A stretch of DNA of 64,000 nucleotides from Leptoclinus maculatus (GCA_032191485.1 JAVDOI010000019.1:2508612-2572611), one strand, 5' to 3'; shown: positions 1 to 14,207, numbered from the stretch's first letter. Translations and numbers: made by a program. The notes: generated from the sequence alone by a model not told the origin.

Positions 1-3
1 TCA

Positions 4-887
4 CAGAAATACGTGAAATGACCACGACCTTTAAACAACGCATTATATGGTGGTGGCACGTAATGTGTAAACAAGTAATTGGTTGAGGCAACAAAACTTA
101 TGTTAGGTTTAGGGAAAAAACTCTCTGGTTAGGCTTTGAAATATGGAAAGGACCCGACCTTGTAACAGCGAATTATGTAGTGGTAGATACGTAATTTTAC
201 ACATTGCATGCCACCACTAACTTAGGCTAGGTTTAGGCAACAAAATGAACATTAGGTTTAGGCAACAAAATGAACGTTGGGTTTAAGCAACAAAACTACT
301 TGGTTGGGATTCAAATAAATAGGTAAACTAAATAAAATATGTATGTAACATGACTGAACTCCACTATAATTAGACTACACCGGTCTCGTGGTTGAAAGTC
401 CTGTGTTTGTTTGACTCACTGTTTATTCTACGTCACTACCTCTGACAGTTGCATATTTACGTGGATGCATTTAATCCGAGTGTCCACCACGACTAGTTGA
501 CTCTCCAATGGCACTGTTTCCGTGATGTAGAATGAACTGGGAGAAAGACTACTTATGGTGGGTGGGAGGGGAGGTGCATGGGATGTTTGTGACACGTTTA
601 AGTATTTCATTTTTATTTTACATACTTATTTTAAGCCCAACCATGATGAATTTCCAAAACCTAATGTTAATTGTATTGCCTAAACCTAATGCTAGTTTTG
701 TTGCCTAAACCTAACTTTAATTTTGTTGCCTAAACCCAACGTTCATTTTGTTGCCTAACCTAATGTTCATTTTGTTAGCTAAACCTAACTTTCATTTTGT
801 TGCCTAACCTAACCTAAGTTAGTGTAAAATGACACATTGTGCAATTTGATGCGCTGGTTAGAGGTTGGGTCATTTCATGAATTTCTA
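4..887. mobile_element. Foldback (inverted-repeat) transposable element
   Basis: The left end (GAAATACGTGAAATGACC) and right end (GGTCATTTCATGAATTTC) are inverted copies. Inside, repeats of TTTAGGCAACAAAATGAAC on the left half (230-290) are mirrored by TTGTTGCCTAAACCTAA copies on the right half (675-805). No transposase frame is present, so it is non-autonomous. The left limit may lie outside the window. Confidence 0.6.
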
Positions 888-891
888 TAAG

Positions 892-3800
892 ACCAAGCAG
901 CTGTTACCATAACGTTAGATACAAAAAGTTAACGTTCGGATCCCTGTTGCACAAAGTGATGATCTATTCCAGACTCCCTCATAACGTAGCTTGGCTTTGC
1001 CATGTTTTTTTTTGTCATTTTAACTTTTACTGGATTTTAAGCAGTGGGCCAAAGTGCTGATTTGAGTTTGTGGGGGAGTAAGAATGTAAAGCTGGGTTAC
1101 CAGGTGCTGCTCTGCAGTCTGTGGCACAGTTATGTAACATACAGTATGCTACAGGAGCGCCAAGTTAGAGAATCTGACACAAAGTCATCAAAACCTGGAC
1201 CTACCTGCTTCATCGACCCCTCACCGGTCAACCTGGGGGTGAAAAACATTTCTATCTTCATGCCCCATATTCTAATTATTTGAAGACTGTAAAAGTATTC
1301 GAAATAATGGAAACAAAATGTATCCTGTGTTAACGCATTTGTTTTAATACTTTAACATCCCTGAATGTTTGTCATTTAATTAGTTTTAATTGTAAAGCAT
1401 CATAAATGCAATATAAAATAAGTATCACTGAGTTTCATTTTTTGGTCAGAGATGTTGGGGATTTCATCATAAATGGGAAATATATAATGTTTTTTTTTAC
1501 ACAGAATATTTTCAAATACTTTGCTGTTATTACTGAATCTGTTTCTTTATTAAATAAATATATGTTGGTTTTATTGTATTTTTGAAAAAAATTTCCAATG
1601 CTTGTCATTGCAATCAGTGCCTTCAGCCGTACAAGGTGACGATGTGCTCAGTAAATTCAGACTAATTACTACATTTTACAAATCAATGCAAATCAACTTT
1701 AAGGGCAGTTTCGCTCAAATATGCAACATTGTGCAACTGGTCTTTCAGAACTGGATTTGTTGCTGTGCTCGCTTCATCTCAAGTAGACAAAGATTTTAAA
1801 AGCACCAACAGTCACATGGCTGCACCAGTGAATCCGACTGGTCTTTATCTTTTTATGTAATCTTCAGTCATACAATGAGACGTAACATGAGACAAATTTG
1901 TCCCCATTGATTGACAGCTCTATTTATTGATGGAGCCAGAAGACCATTTACTTTTCTTGTCTCAAACTTACAGTATATGCGTTTCATCGGGGCTGCTGGA
2001 AACGTTTCTGTCATCTGTGTTGCGCTACTTCAAATAACTTGTTGTTGCATAAAACTAACCGAGGGACTCATCCTGTTACTCCGCACCACATGGAGATAAA
2101 GCTTCCTTATCTCACATGTTTGTGTCACATTTCTGTGTTTATCGCAGCGCCTTATCATTTCTATCACTTTATTATCTTTTGTTAAGAGCATGACTATCTC
2201 GGTGCGACGAGCATAATTCATTTATGGAACGCCTCTGTTTGCACCCATACAGGCCTCCGGGGCAAAAATGCTGCAAATACTCAAGAGGCTCACTGGGTTT
2301 AAGCATTCCTTTGTATACATAACAGCATTTACAGAATAAGTCAGACGCAAGAGAACGGTATTTTAATGAAAGATAAACTTTTTGACCCGGTGTTTTAACC
2401 CTTCTGTCCCTCCTAATGTCCTTATACAGTGCTGAATACGTGCTGTTGCTATTTGTGGAATGGATAATGCTCATCCTATCATTATCATTAATCATTAATT
2501 GTCTTTGGCACGCAAACAAAAGTCTCCCCTTTTGTAAAATGGAAGAACTTTCCTACACTGACACTGATCACAAAGAACGTTTGTGATGAGCAGGAACCTC
2601 CCCTTAGAGCACAGCCACACCCAGCAAGGTGAGGCCAACGGGCACTGAGATCTTTCAGTTCACATTTTGTCATGAAACACACACACACACCTCACTGCTT
2701 TTCTAATCACACATGCTGCCAAATGTTATCTTTTGCTTTCATTGCTGTGGTTTTTGTTCGTTTTATCGCTGCACTTTATTTTTAAACTCTCCATATTGTG
2801 TGTTGATGTGTGTTGCTCTGTGGCCTCGAACATTGCAGCCTTGTCTTAACATGTCTGATGTCTTCAATGTGAATTAATGTGATCGGTGCTTGACGTCTCA
2901 GATCTCTGTTTCAAAGTCCAGGCGGCTCACATTAGTTCCAAGCCATATGAATTTGTAAGCTTAATTCAAGACGGGCTTTTTCACTATGGGACCTGTTTTG
3001 CTGAGCCACCTTTTATCAAACACCCAGCTGCACATGTGCCCTGGCACACGGCGCATTATGGGATACTTGTGAAGATGCTGCAGAAACGCTACAGCACAGA
3101 GCACTTAATGTGTCACCAAAATAAAAGCCCTTCTTTGTCTGTGACATTTTTTTAACACCACACAAAACATGAACACACTGGCGCCCATTGTTCTCCGGGC
3201 TCCACCCTCAATTATCTTTTTTTTTTTCACATCAGCTCAGCAAATTGTGCCGAGTCATGCCTGGTTATCAGAATACTGAATCACCTGAAGGATTTTTATT
3301 TCAATAAAGTACCGTCCGAGGCTCTGTCGCTCCGTGGATTTATATTATGAACACCATACTGACCCTGTCTGAGTCCCTTGACCCAGCTTGTACATTAACT
3401 TACATATTTCCTTCTGGCTGTGACCGTCTCTTTCATAAAAATAACAAGACTAAGCCTTTTTAAATGACAACTGTGTACATTCTACCAAATCCGTCTCCCT
3501 TTAAGGAATGTTCAAAGATATTGTTTTCGCCTCAAGGTTATTTAATATGGTCTCTGTTCTCTTGACGCCAAACATTTGTAAAATATCCAACAATGTCTGG
3601 AGAAGCTTTATAAGAACAAGAACTCTCAACATTCTTGAAGATGGGAACATCATAAGTCAAATTGACAGAAAGAGCACATGTGTAATTTAGATCACTACAT
3701 AAATATCAAATCAAATCAAATACAGTTTTCCAAAAGAATGCATAAAATCTAAACTCTTAAATCTCAGGAATTTGTGCATCAGGAAGGACTGTGATTTAGG

Positions 3801-6800
3801 TTAAAAGTGTGTCTGACACTATTTGAACCAAGCCTTGTTTGCTTAACTCCACTTGCACACCTTGGGGGAAAATGTTTGTGCAGAATGCGACCGTTTAAAG
3901 TTTGGCATTCGACGTGCATATTTAAACACCACGCGTGATAAACTAGAAGTGGCCCAAACAGAGTGCGTTCTTCTTTAGTTGCCTCTTCAACTGGTGTTTC
4001 ATGTCTTTACATGTCGATGGACTGCAGCCCTGATGATTTGTGAACATCTCAATTCTTGGGAAATACATTCATCAGCGAACCAACATGTAGAAACAAAACA
4101 ACAGTCCAATGAAGAAAACAACATAGAATAATGATTGTTGCTGAATAAAGAATAACGGAATAAGTGATTTACAACACAATATTTAATCAGGTTATATTTT
4201 TGCATATTCATGCTGGGAATCATTTCCTAATTCCTCCAGCAGGGACCTTTGATCTGTACAATCTGTTAAAAAAATGGATAATTTCCAGCACAACATGTCT
4301 AATTTGTTTGGTATGTCCCTGGGATTTAAATGATCTATGAAAAAAAACACGATGACTAAAAACAAGTGTTTTGACACTTTGGGATCTTATCTTATCTTCA
4401 GGAAGTGATCACAGGGACGCCATCACTTTAGTGTTGTAAAATGCTCGAAGTGAGCTCCATAAAGTGGTGATTAGAATAAACCAGTAAAGATAAAACAACT
4501 TGTTTTGACGGGGGTAGAGGCGAGGCTACGCAGTCCGACCGACCAGGCCCAGACTAGAGGGGTTTGAACACGGGCGTGTTGGGATATGCTGTTGGCGCTA
4601 AAACGCGGCGCTGTTTGCTTGAGCCCGAGATCTTCAATTATAAAAAAAAAAATCAAGTTCCGTTCACCGAAAAATATCGACATTTTACGAAACTTTAAAG
4701 TCGTACATGACTGAGAACCGTGGAAATGTTGAAAACTCTGGACGGCCCCTTAACGGCGAGAGCGAAACACCTATTTTTTCATCCCGTTTGAATTGTTTCA
4801 TGAATTACACATACGATGTTTGTCAATTTCAAAGTTGTATGTTTGTTGTTGAACCATTTAGTTTAGTTGAAAACCGCTCAGTGATCTACATATCTCGTCT
4901 TGCGCAATGTACTTCACCAACACCAACATGGCCGTTACCTTGGCTTGCTAGCAGGGCATGTAACTTAGCCATGTTTCAAGCACAAAAAGAACGTTATCTT
5001 CATCTAATTACATATTTTCACAGTCTTAAGACCTCTACACAACGGGGGCATGATGAATAAACGACACACAAATGCAAAATACAAAAAAGGCTTTTTATTG
5101 TGAAAGGTAAGAAGAAAAGGAGTGGCTCTGGTATGCACGGCCTTTAGTAGGTAAAAGGAGCAAAAAAGTTTGTCGTCTTGATTCGGACTACGGAGCTTCC
5201 ATGTTGTTGTGAGATGGGCGTAACTCAACCTGTTCTGCACGACATGATTAGTTGATGTTGTGAGGAATTTATGTTTTAAAGCGCTCCAAATTAGGGATAT
5301 TATGTGATACAGTGTATTTACTTGTACGAGTGTGTTTGAGTGTCTGTGTGATCAGGTTGAGGAATGTGCTGGAGCGGGGGTTGGAAGAAGTGGCTGGGTG
5401 AGGTGTTAGAGAGGTCAAGAGCCAAGGAGGGGCTTGTTGGACTTCAGCCAATCAATGAGCTGATCGATGAGCTGAGAAATGTAACTTCGGAGGGACAAAG
5501 GATCTTCAAATTGGGGGAGAGCTTTAGTCCTCCTCCTGACCATGATGCAGACACAACTGTCTGTCGTGTGGCCCGGGCCTCACTTTCATGATATATATAT
5601 ATATATGCATTTTGTTATTAATAGTGTGATTTGGTTTGTAACTGTTTGTAACTGCATTTGCTTTTATTAGTATATTAAATTCCTTTAGATTTAAACTTCA
5701 ACCAGCTGATTTGGCCCTGCTTGCTGATGGAAGAAAGAGAGCAAGGGGGGGGGGGGGGGCTGCTTCTTCTCCTCTGTTTGAGAAACTTTTGAACATAACA
5801 ATGTATTTATTCAGTGTGAAAAAAGATTTTGTTGCTTTTTTTCTGCGTAACATTTGTGGTGTGAACGTATTCATGACAAAAACAGGTGGAAATAACATAC
5901 TGACATCCAAAGGCCTTGTATTTTACACCAGTTTCTCGACAAAACACAACTTTCTTGTCTTGGAAAATGATCCAAAAATGATGTGTCTCTTGCCGTTGAC
6001 TGCGGTAAATTTTTTAAATCCGAATGAAGGTCCCATGGTGGTCCACAGAAAGAGAACTTCAACTCTCTATTAAAGGTAAAGTTTTACATTAGCCAATTCA
6101 ATACTTTTTATCTTCAAGACAATCGAGGGTAAATGATGAATGCCACTCCGTGAACACGCAGAAGAATGGGATGTGCTCAATCAGGACCATACTGTACATA
6201 ATGTCAGTTTCTTTCACACAGAAATATGAAACTGCAGGGTTTGCAAACACAGCAAACGTTCTGCATAGTCTTGTAAAGGGTGTGATATGCTGCTCAGAGG
6301 GGGAACACTAAACAACTGGAGCATTTAGATGAGAGGCAATGGTTTATAAAAACTTGGTTTAAACAACTTTGACCGCTGGTGAGAAATAAATGGACGAGTA
6401 TTTGACCATTCAGTTTAATACCTACTAAAATACCACACACTAAAAAAAGTACATGGTGGTCACAAAAGCTCCTTCTCGGGTTTCTTTTCCCCCTCTGTGC
6501 CAATGAGAGAGTTTTATTTTCCAACACAATGGGAGACGAGCACAGAGCTGATGAAAGAAGAGAAGGTCCTGGTCGGTCAGAGCTTCTTTTTTTTTACTGA
6601 GATAGACGCGTTACCTTTGAGGAAGGTTGGAGATTTGTATTTTAGCTGTTTTGGCACACCCAAGACCTGCTGCACTGTTACACTCTTGACGTTATCACCA
6701 AGGTGTCCCAAACTGTCCTGAGAGGTCAGAATCAAGACCACCCCTCTGTGTTGGGTTGTGTGGCTTTGGCTGGGACGGCTGCCCTCTCACACCAGAACGT

Positions 6801-7596
6801 GTTTTTTATCACCGTGTTGCCATCTTTGCCACCTTGCCACACAGCGCCTTCCAGTAAGACACACCAAATCAAACAGCCGGCTCTGATCTCTGACACTCTT
6901 GAGAGCCAGAGGAGCTGCCATGTACCCGAGACCTGAATCCTACCCCACACCCCTATATAGTATAACAAAGAAAAACAGAAATGTTTGTGAAAGTATACAG
7001 ACAGACTGTTTACACTGTAATAGACAGAAAAATAGACTGTATACACTTTAAAAGAATGTATCTTTTTAATATACTTTTATCATCCATATTAAATTAAAAA
7101 AAGCTTGAGTTTGTTCTCTAAATTGCAGACAGTTGTTGACAAAACAACCTCAGCTAAAGTTCAACTTACACACTTGTTCTGAGGCTTTCGAGCGCATCCC
7201 ACGGTCTTCATCAGCGGATAAATAAAGAAAGCTCATTCCACATACACAAAAGATCACACAAAAATCATGCAACATATAAAGAGGTTGAAAAGTCTTAGAG
7301 GTTTTAGATGTGTATGTTCTAGCAGTATATACAGACAACAAAGACAACTGGGAATACAATTTTAATCAACAATGTAAATAACAGGAAAACCCTTCGTCAA
7401 CTGAGCCTGCTATCAAAAAGAAATTGTACAAAAGGCAGTGACCAAAAAAAACTTTTGATATTTAATTTTCTAACTTTATTTATTTTATCCAACCTTTAAT
7501 TTATCCTGACTTATTGTCAGTGACTGGTTATAATCTTCACCGCTGTGCTTTTTCCCCCATTATTTACATCCTTCTTCCTTGGGGTGTGACGTTAAA
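892..7596. other. Gene-free flank downstream of slc38a4
   Basis: AT-rich sequence with no frame that resembles a protein, no splice-consistent exon set and no RNA gene. It contains short simple repeats ((AT)n at 5592-5606, a G-run at 5747-5759) and otherwise nothing recognisable. Confidence 0.5.
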
Positions 7597-7600
7597 CTGC

Positions 7601-7632
<32 letters not shown>

Positions 7633-7649
7633 TGTGGGTGGGTGTGTGT
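7601..7649. repeat. (TG)n microsatellite, interrupted
   Basis: Nearly 50 bp of TG repeats with GGG interruptions. Confidence 0.9.
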
Positions 7650-7924
7650 TGTACACTGAAAGCTGATAGGATCCTGGAAAATTCCATGACTAGAACATCA
7701 TTGGCACATTGAAACCTGTGTTTGCTGTTAGAACAATACGTGTTTTATGAGTCTGTGTTTTGCTGAATGTGTGTACGTGCGTGTGTGTGTGTGTTGTTGT
7801 GTTTGGATGATCTGCCATGTGTGACCCTTTGACAGATGCAGGATGAGGCCATCAGCTCTAACCAGGAGACTGAGCAGAATAATGTCAAACCAGACACATC
7901 CCACAGACATAACACCAGTCCAAC

Positions 7925-7926
<2 letters not shown>

Positions 7927-7982
<56 letters not shown>
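7927..7982. repeat. (CA)n microsatellite
   Basis: 28 uninterrupted CA units. Translated frames here (poly Thr-His, poly Cys-Val) are artefacts. Confidence 0.95.
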
Positions 7983-7984
<2 letters not shown>

Positions 7985-8389
7985 CTCAAAACCATTTCCT
8001 GGTGCTAATCCATACTATTTTGCGAAGTTGTTCAGCTGTGGTGACATTCATGAGCATTCAGCTGATGCTCTCATTCAGAGAGAGAGAGAGCTCCACTGAG
8101 CTGTACATAACAGTATGTTAACCAGAGTCCTTCATCTTCTTCACCGTGACGGGGTTATCACCTACACTGTTGTGATTTTCACGAGCACAGTATTCACTGC
8201 AATGGCATTTTTAGCTTTGAGCATTATTTTGGGTGCAGCAGATTACATCAAATTTCTGTCTGTCTGTATGAAAAAAAAGGAAAGAAAAAAAATCTAAAGG
8301 GCAAATTTGTGTTTTTTTTTGAAGGATGGAAAAGGTCAGAGTTATTTTAGATGATAGAATACAGAAGGCGCGATTTGTTGCTTTCCCGT

Positions 8390-8590
8390 TAAATGAATAG
8401 CTTGACATTTTGTGGAATACGGGAGTTAGATGAGAAGATACCTCTCCCATGTATCATGGTAAATATGAAGCTACAGCCAGCAGCTGGTTAGCTTAGCTTA
8501 GCATAAAAGACGAGGGGAAACGGCTAACCTGGCTCTGTCTGGAGGTAACAAAAATCGAACTACCAGCACCTATGAAGCCCACTGATGGAC
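8390..8590. repeat. Degraded teleost interspersed repeat (GGTTAGCTTAGCTTAGCATAAA type)
   Basis: Contains CAGCAGCTGGTTAGCTTAGC, then GGGGAAACGGCTAACCTGGC and CTACCAGCACCT, a consensus met repeatedly in perciform genomes. Recognised from memory of fish repeats; class not assigned. Confidence 0.5.
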
Positions 8591-8999
8591 GCGTTGTCTC
8601 ATTAGTGTCACAATGTCTCGTTGTTGTTCTACAGGGTGCCGGACTATTTGTTGGCCGGATGCACTGGGAACCTTTTATAATAGGCTTTCCATTTTATTCC
8701 TTAGCAATTGCCAAATTGCTAACTAGTCTGTTTTGGTTCTCTTTGGTCAGGCTAATCCAAGCGCTCTTTAAGAGTTTTCCAGTGAATACTATCCGACCCA
8801 CGGCTGGCTGCTTTGGCTCAAAATCTCTGCAGATTGCTGCTGCCAAGGCTTTTTCCCACACAGATAGTAGGTTATTAACGGTAGCCGTATTCCTGGAATT
8901 TACCCCACTGTACAGAACAGTACGGCTAATCCTCATAAAAGGAAAATAGAGCGGGGAAAAACACAGGGAGAGAAGGGGGTCGAGGTAAGGTGAGGGTGT

Positions 9000-9100
9000 G
9001 TTGCACAGTTTCAGAGGTAAAGAAGCGAAGAGGAGGGAGAGAGAGAGGAAGGAATCTAGTGAAGCGAGAAAGAGAGAAGAGCAGAGAAGAAAGAGGGCAT
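9000..9100. repeat. Purine-rich (GA) tract
   Basis: About 100 bp of almost only G and A (AGAGGAGGGAGAGAGAGAGG and similar). Low complexity, with no reading frame of interest. Confidence 0.7.
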
Positions 9101-9434
9101 CATAAAAAATTGAAACACTGGAAGAAGATGAGTGCGGGAGTAACGGTGGGTGTTTTCATTCTACCAAATTCACAAACAACAAGCAGCGTTGGTTTCGGAT
9201 CATTTTCATGGGAAGGTTAGTTCATTAAATTATTGAGTTACATTCTGCATCTGAATGTCTTAAGCGACACGGATTAACTTCAAATAGCTGCACCCGCAAC
9301 CGTCAGATTAAACGTCTGGTTTGTGTACAATGAGTCACAGTTGGGTTTAAACACATCTCTTCATCCTGTGTTATGGTGCTCTCACACTCTATGTGGCAGA
9401 CGAACGTACTTTTCAGATCCAACAAGTCAAACAA

Positions 9435-10095
9435 ACACAGGACTTGCAATCAGGAGACCGGTGTTGATACCGGTGTCCCAAAGTGTTGTGGTTTATTTAT
9501 TTTTTAAGTTACGTTAATCGGTGTCCCAAAGTACTACTTTTTTTTTATAAGTTAGTGAGGTTTGTGAAGTTTTTTCCTGTTTCATTGTTGCTGAATTTTT
9601 TTAAATTATTGAATATTTAACTATATACAAAAGACAATACATAAACAGGACAACAAAAGGACGACAAGGACAGTGAATACAGGCCAGTTAAAAACATAAA
9701 GTCAGTAGATGGGAGAACAGAGTTATGTTTGTGTGTGTGTGTCTGAGCTATGAGAACATAAAAGAACAAATACCATGAGTCATATAATTGTTTTAATAGA
9801 CTACTAATAACACTATAACAATAACAACAATAATAATAATAATAATAATAAAGTCAGGGGGATGACTTTCCTAAACCTAACTAAGTGGTTTTGTTACCTG
9901 AACCTAACTGCGGCCGTCACTGTAGTTTTGTTGCCTAGACAACACCGGTGAGAATAAAACGGTAACAGCGTGGTGTAAAAACGACTCGTGAAAAAAAGCC
10001 AAGAATTCGCAATAATGACACGCTGTAATGTCGTGCTATTTAGACGCCTTCGCATGAGATCTGGTTGGGAAGTGAGAGCATTCATTTAACGTCAC
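9435..10095. repeat. Composite interspersed repeat related to the element at the window start
   Basis: Includes GAGACCGGTGTTGATACCGG (tRNA B-box-like), a direct repeat CGGTGTCCCAAAGT at 9470 and 9520, and CCTAAACCTAACTAAGTGG with TTTTGTTGCCTAGAC at 9870-9940. The latter motifs recall the foldback element at 4-887. An (AAT)n tract lies at 9829-9851. Confidence 0.45.
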
Positions 10096-10407
10096 AACAC
10101 ACACTGACTACAGCCATGCATACTGGAGCTCTTATTTAAATATGAATATATACAAATAGACTAATTGTAGAGTTCTATGTGAGGGTAGAGGGAGGGTTGA
10201 GCGTTAAGGTGATGAACGATGTTCTGAGCATGGAGGAGAGCGCTGACGGCACACAAAGGGTTAAGAGAGGATACAGCAGGTTATCATCCAGAGGTCAAAG
10301 CACACGGGTGTTGCGTAACCACATTCACAACAAAACCCGTATGGTGGAATGTGACCTGCATCCTGATCTGGTGATGCTGCGAAGTCTCCTTCTGTGTCTT
10401 TCTGACT

Positions 10408-10413
<6 letters not shown>

Positions 10414-10492
<79 letters not shown>
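10414..10492. repeat. (CA)n microsatellite
   Basis: 79 bp of pure CA. It explains the surrounding long open frames. Confidence 0.95.
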
Positions 10493-10493
<1 letters not shown>

Positions 10494-11584
10494 AATAACA
10501 CGCTCACACCTGCAGCCTCAGCCATATCATGTCTATCTAACCTTTGTTACACAACGCACTTTCTCATCTATCTTCATGAAAACTCAGATTGCTGGTGTCC
10601 AGAACATGAGACCCAGATGAGCAGCATGTCCAAACGTCCTCAAAACACGTTGTACTTTTACGGTTAATGACCTGGATGACCATGACCTCAGCAGTTCGCA
10701 CACCTCGTGTCTTTCATTTGTGAACAGAAATATAAAAAGGTGTTACTTCTATCTCAGTCTCTAAAAACAACAACTAGTGACTGCAGTCATGTAGTATCTA
10801 TGCATGTAGTAAAATGCTGAATTTGGTTCTTAAAAACACAGTCTACATGAAGAAATACTGAAGTAAAATACTAATACCTGTGCTTAAAATCTTGAATACA
10901 GCACTGGACCCATAGAAATAGAATAGAAGGAAAACAGACAATAAAAAGATCCAGTGACCACATCTTGCTAGCGGAAACAGTACAAAATATTTTTTTGCCT
11001 AAAATCTAAACAAAAACAGGACAATAACACACATTAGCTGCACTGCAAACTTCTGTTTGTATCTTGTCTCCTACCAACAGTCACAGTTGGTTTCTTTGAT
11101 TATTGACTTATGAACAGTATAAAAAAAAGGCTCTCTGCGTCCTCCATATAGTCAAGGCTACGCGTCTGCAAAGAAAAAGGTTACCGAACTCATTTCCCCA
11201 ACCTCTTGTTTTGATCCTCTGGGAACATTACAAGCTGGTGTTGCATATCAGCAGTAGATGCTACCGAGACAGAAACAGGATAATCTATTTTATTTCTAGA
11301 GGCCTAACATCATCTGATCAGTATGCCAGAAATATGGCTTTGGTTGTAAAATCCCGAGACGCCAATCTGTACAGAGAGCCCTGGTGTGAAGAAAAAAGCT
11401 TAATATAGAAAGTTATACACACATTCGAAATGAGACTTTTATGACGTTACGCCCATACCATCAGTGCATTTCAACAATGTGTTATCTTGCTTACAATCAA
11501 TCCTATAAGTTTATTGTAAAGTACAATCTCTTCCAAAGTAAAGGCAAGAAAAATAGACAAACACAAACTTTTTCATTTCACATT

Positions 11585-11590
11585 TTTATT
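11585..11590 (-). terminator. Candidate distal poly(A) signal AATAAA
   Basis: Minus-strand ACAATAAAAATG, followed about 20-30 bases later by TTTGTGTTTGTC, the usual U/GU-rich element. It is the clearest signal on this strand after the slc38a4 stop. Confidence 0.5.
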
Positions 11591-14052
11591 GTTCATCATA
11601 ATGATACAGCATCACCGATACAAAAAAACATCCCCTTTTGTTTGGGTAAAATTACAACTCTGTTCGGCCGGATCCACAGGAAGCAGAGACATTGTGAACA
11701 GCAGAAACATCGAGCCAGTGCTTCTCCACGGATAGAGGTCCATTTGAAAATAGGGCAGGTGGTGCTGTACAACTCCTTTCTGAACACTGTCAAAATTAGC
11801 TGGGGACTTGTCTGCTTTAATAGATCCACAAGACGACTTCTCATCTATGCCAGCACAAAATACGGCAACATTGTACAGCTTGGCTCAATCATGCAAAAGA
11901 GGTGAAGAGATTTGTTCAAAAGTGAGAAGAAATATTCATCCAGACCGAATACCTGAGATACTAAAGAGGGGTTAGAGGTGTGGTGCTGGGATTGTTCTAT
12001 TAAAAACTTGTCGCCTCTCGTCTTTTCTAAAATGAGCACTTTAAAAAAGACGAAACCCAACCTGAGGAAGAGACGAAGCTGTTGACCGCCGAAGAGCAGA
12101 ATACGCCACTGACGGCAGGAGGCTAATGAAGTGACAGCTAAACATTCACGAAGAAAATAAAAGCGAGTGAACCAGATTTTCAAGCTGGGAACACATCCAT
12201 TATTGAACATTCATAGGGGGTCCCGAAGGGGCTGCGTGGACCCTTTCGGTCATGAAGCTTGCTGACTTTAAGGCCGTGGAAATCTCCAGTTCAAGTAATG
12301 TCACAGATATAAAACCGCAGCAAAAGTGGGGCCGAAAAAGTTTTTCTATGATAGCAGTGATATACACCATAAACCACACTATGATAAGCCACTATGTATG
12401 AACTACTGTGTACGAGTGTCCAGATAGAGCTCTAGAGCTGTACAAACACAGAATGAATAGCCATGAGCTCTTTCAAGAACCTTCCTGTAGTGTGGTCACG
12501 AAATACTTTGGACAATCTCGTCTTACTTCTGTTAAGTGATAATGCACTGTTTTTCGAAAAAACAGCAATACTGCTCAACAACGGCTGTGATTTCAACCCA
12601 GTGTTGGTCAGCAGGAGCCAATCAGCAACAGACACACATTGCCTTGTTTCTGAGGCTTCTGGGAAAAGCGTGTTATAAAGTAGGCAACTGATTAATTTAT
12701 CCTGATATGAGGAGTTAACATTAAAACATGAAAATTGATATATAGACCAGATTTTCTACAAATATACAAGCTTCAAATAAAGAAAACAAAACTACTGTTA
12801 TACAGCAAGAGAAAAAACAAAAAAATCTAATACACGTTATATATATTTATATACTAAAACAAACTGGATTGCAGAAGACTTGTAAGGCAGAATCCCCCAA
12901 CAACCTACTCACAATGAGTGTCAGTGTACCATATAATAAAGATTATTTACAGAGCATATACAATTGTCCAAAAAGACCATGTTTGTAATCCAAAAACATG
13001 CACATAATACACTATTTCATTTGAAATATCAATTTGTTTCATGTTCATAGATCTGCAAAGGATCTATAATTGTTATCCACTTTGGCTGGATGTGTTGGTG
13101 GCAGGTAACGGCTTTCGGAGACGAGGTGAAATGAGGTTTCGGTGTTGTTGTGAATGATTTTTTTTTTTCTAAAGGCACCAGTATTAGAAGTTAATTTGAG
13201 AACAATGCAAAGGCACAATTTAAAAGAATAATCAATCATTGTTACAAGTTTGATCTGATTATTGATTATGTGTACAACTACGGAGTGAAAACTGAAATTA
13301 TGTTACTACGTGATAATCGGTCCAATGAGATCAATAATTTAGCCTTGGTTTTGTCAGCAAAACAGATAAGTGAATTTATAGCTAAAAAACACACTATCTG
13401 AATTGTCTTGAAGAACTAAATTAAACGTTATCCATCAAAATGTTGTTTTTGAAATCATCTTTAAAGTTTAAAGTGAATTTAGTAAAAAAATGTGATACGT
13501 TTCTGAGCTGGTTTTACAGTCTTGCACTTTAAAAATGACTCGCATCCTCTGCATGTATCAATACTTAAGCTAGCTCTGTTACATCATGAGTGTCATGTGT
13601 GTGATATTGTTCATGACATTGAAACAAATTCAATTGCTGCAGAGATTGACACTACTCTCATGTCAGTATGCTAAAGATGTACCTGTCACCTGAAGACCGT
13701 TAGCTAAGCCTCGCAAAAAGCCTGAAAGTGTGAGAAAACAGCTAGCTTGGGGGGCTTGGCCCAAAGTGAAAATCCACTCAGCAGCACCTCGAAAGCTTTG
13801 CAATACAAACGTTATGTCGCATTAGTTGAATTTGTATGAAAACCATAATATAAAAACGTCAAGTTATCGTTCTACGGGGAGTTAGCAAGCGGTCTTCATG
13901 CCAAGCTAATTGCCTGCTAGCTGTAACGTTAGCTTCATAATTAGCATACAGACATGAGTGGTATTCATCTTGTTCATCTAACTCACAGCAAAAATAAGGC
14001 GTCTCCTTACATTACATTTGGAGAGAGTAAGGGTTTTCTTTCAGAAGGCATA

Positions 14053-14207
14053 CAGTGTTTCCTAGGTTTACAGCTTGGGGGGGCACAGGGCGTGCTGTGC
14101 AGCACAGGGCACAGGGCGTGCTGTGCAGCACTGTGCAGCACAGGGCGTGCTGTGCAGCACAGGGCGTATTAGGGGCGCCCCCTAATACAATGGTAAGGGA
14201 AACACTG
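14053..14207. mobile_element. Small hAT-like MITE within slc38a4 3'UTR
   Basis: Ends CAGTGTTTCCTAG and GGGAAACACTG are inverted copies of the CAGTGTTTCCC type seen in hAT elements. The interior holds GTGCTGTGCAGCAC three times and the hairpin GTATTAGGGG/CCCCTAATAC. No exact 8-bp target duplication was found, so the class is tentative. Confidence 0.5.

Noticed and set aside
9440..9480. tRNA-like B box
   Set aside because: GAGACCGGTGTTGATACC resembles a B box but no A box or cloverleaf could be built. It fits a repeat relic better.
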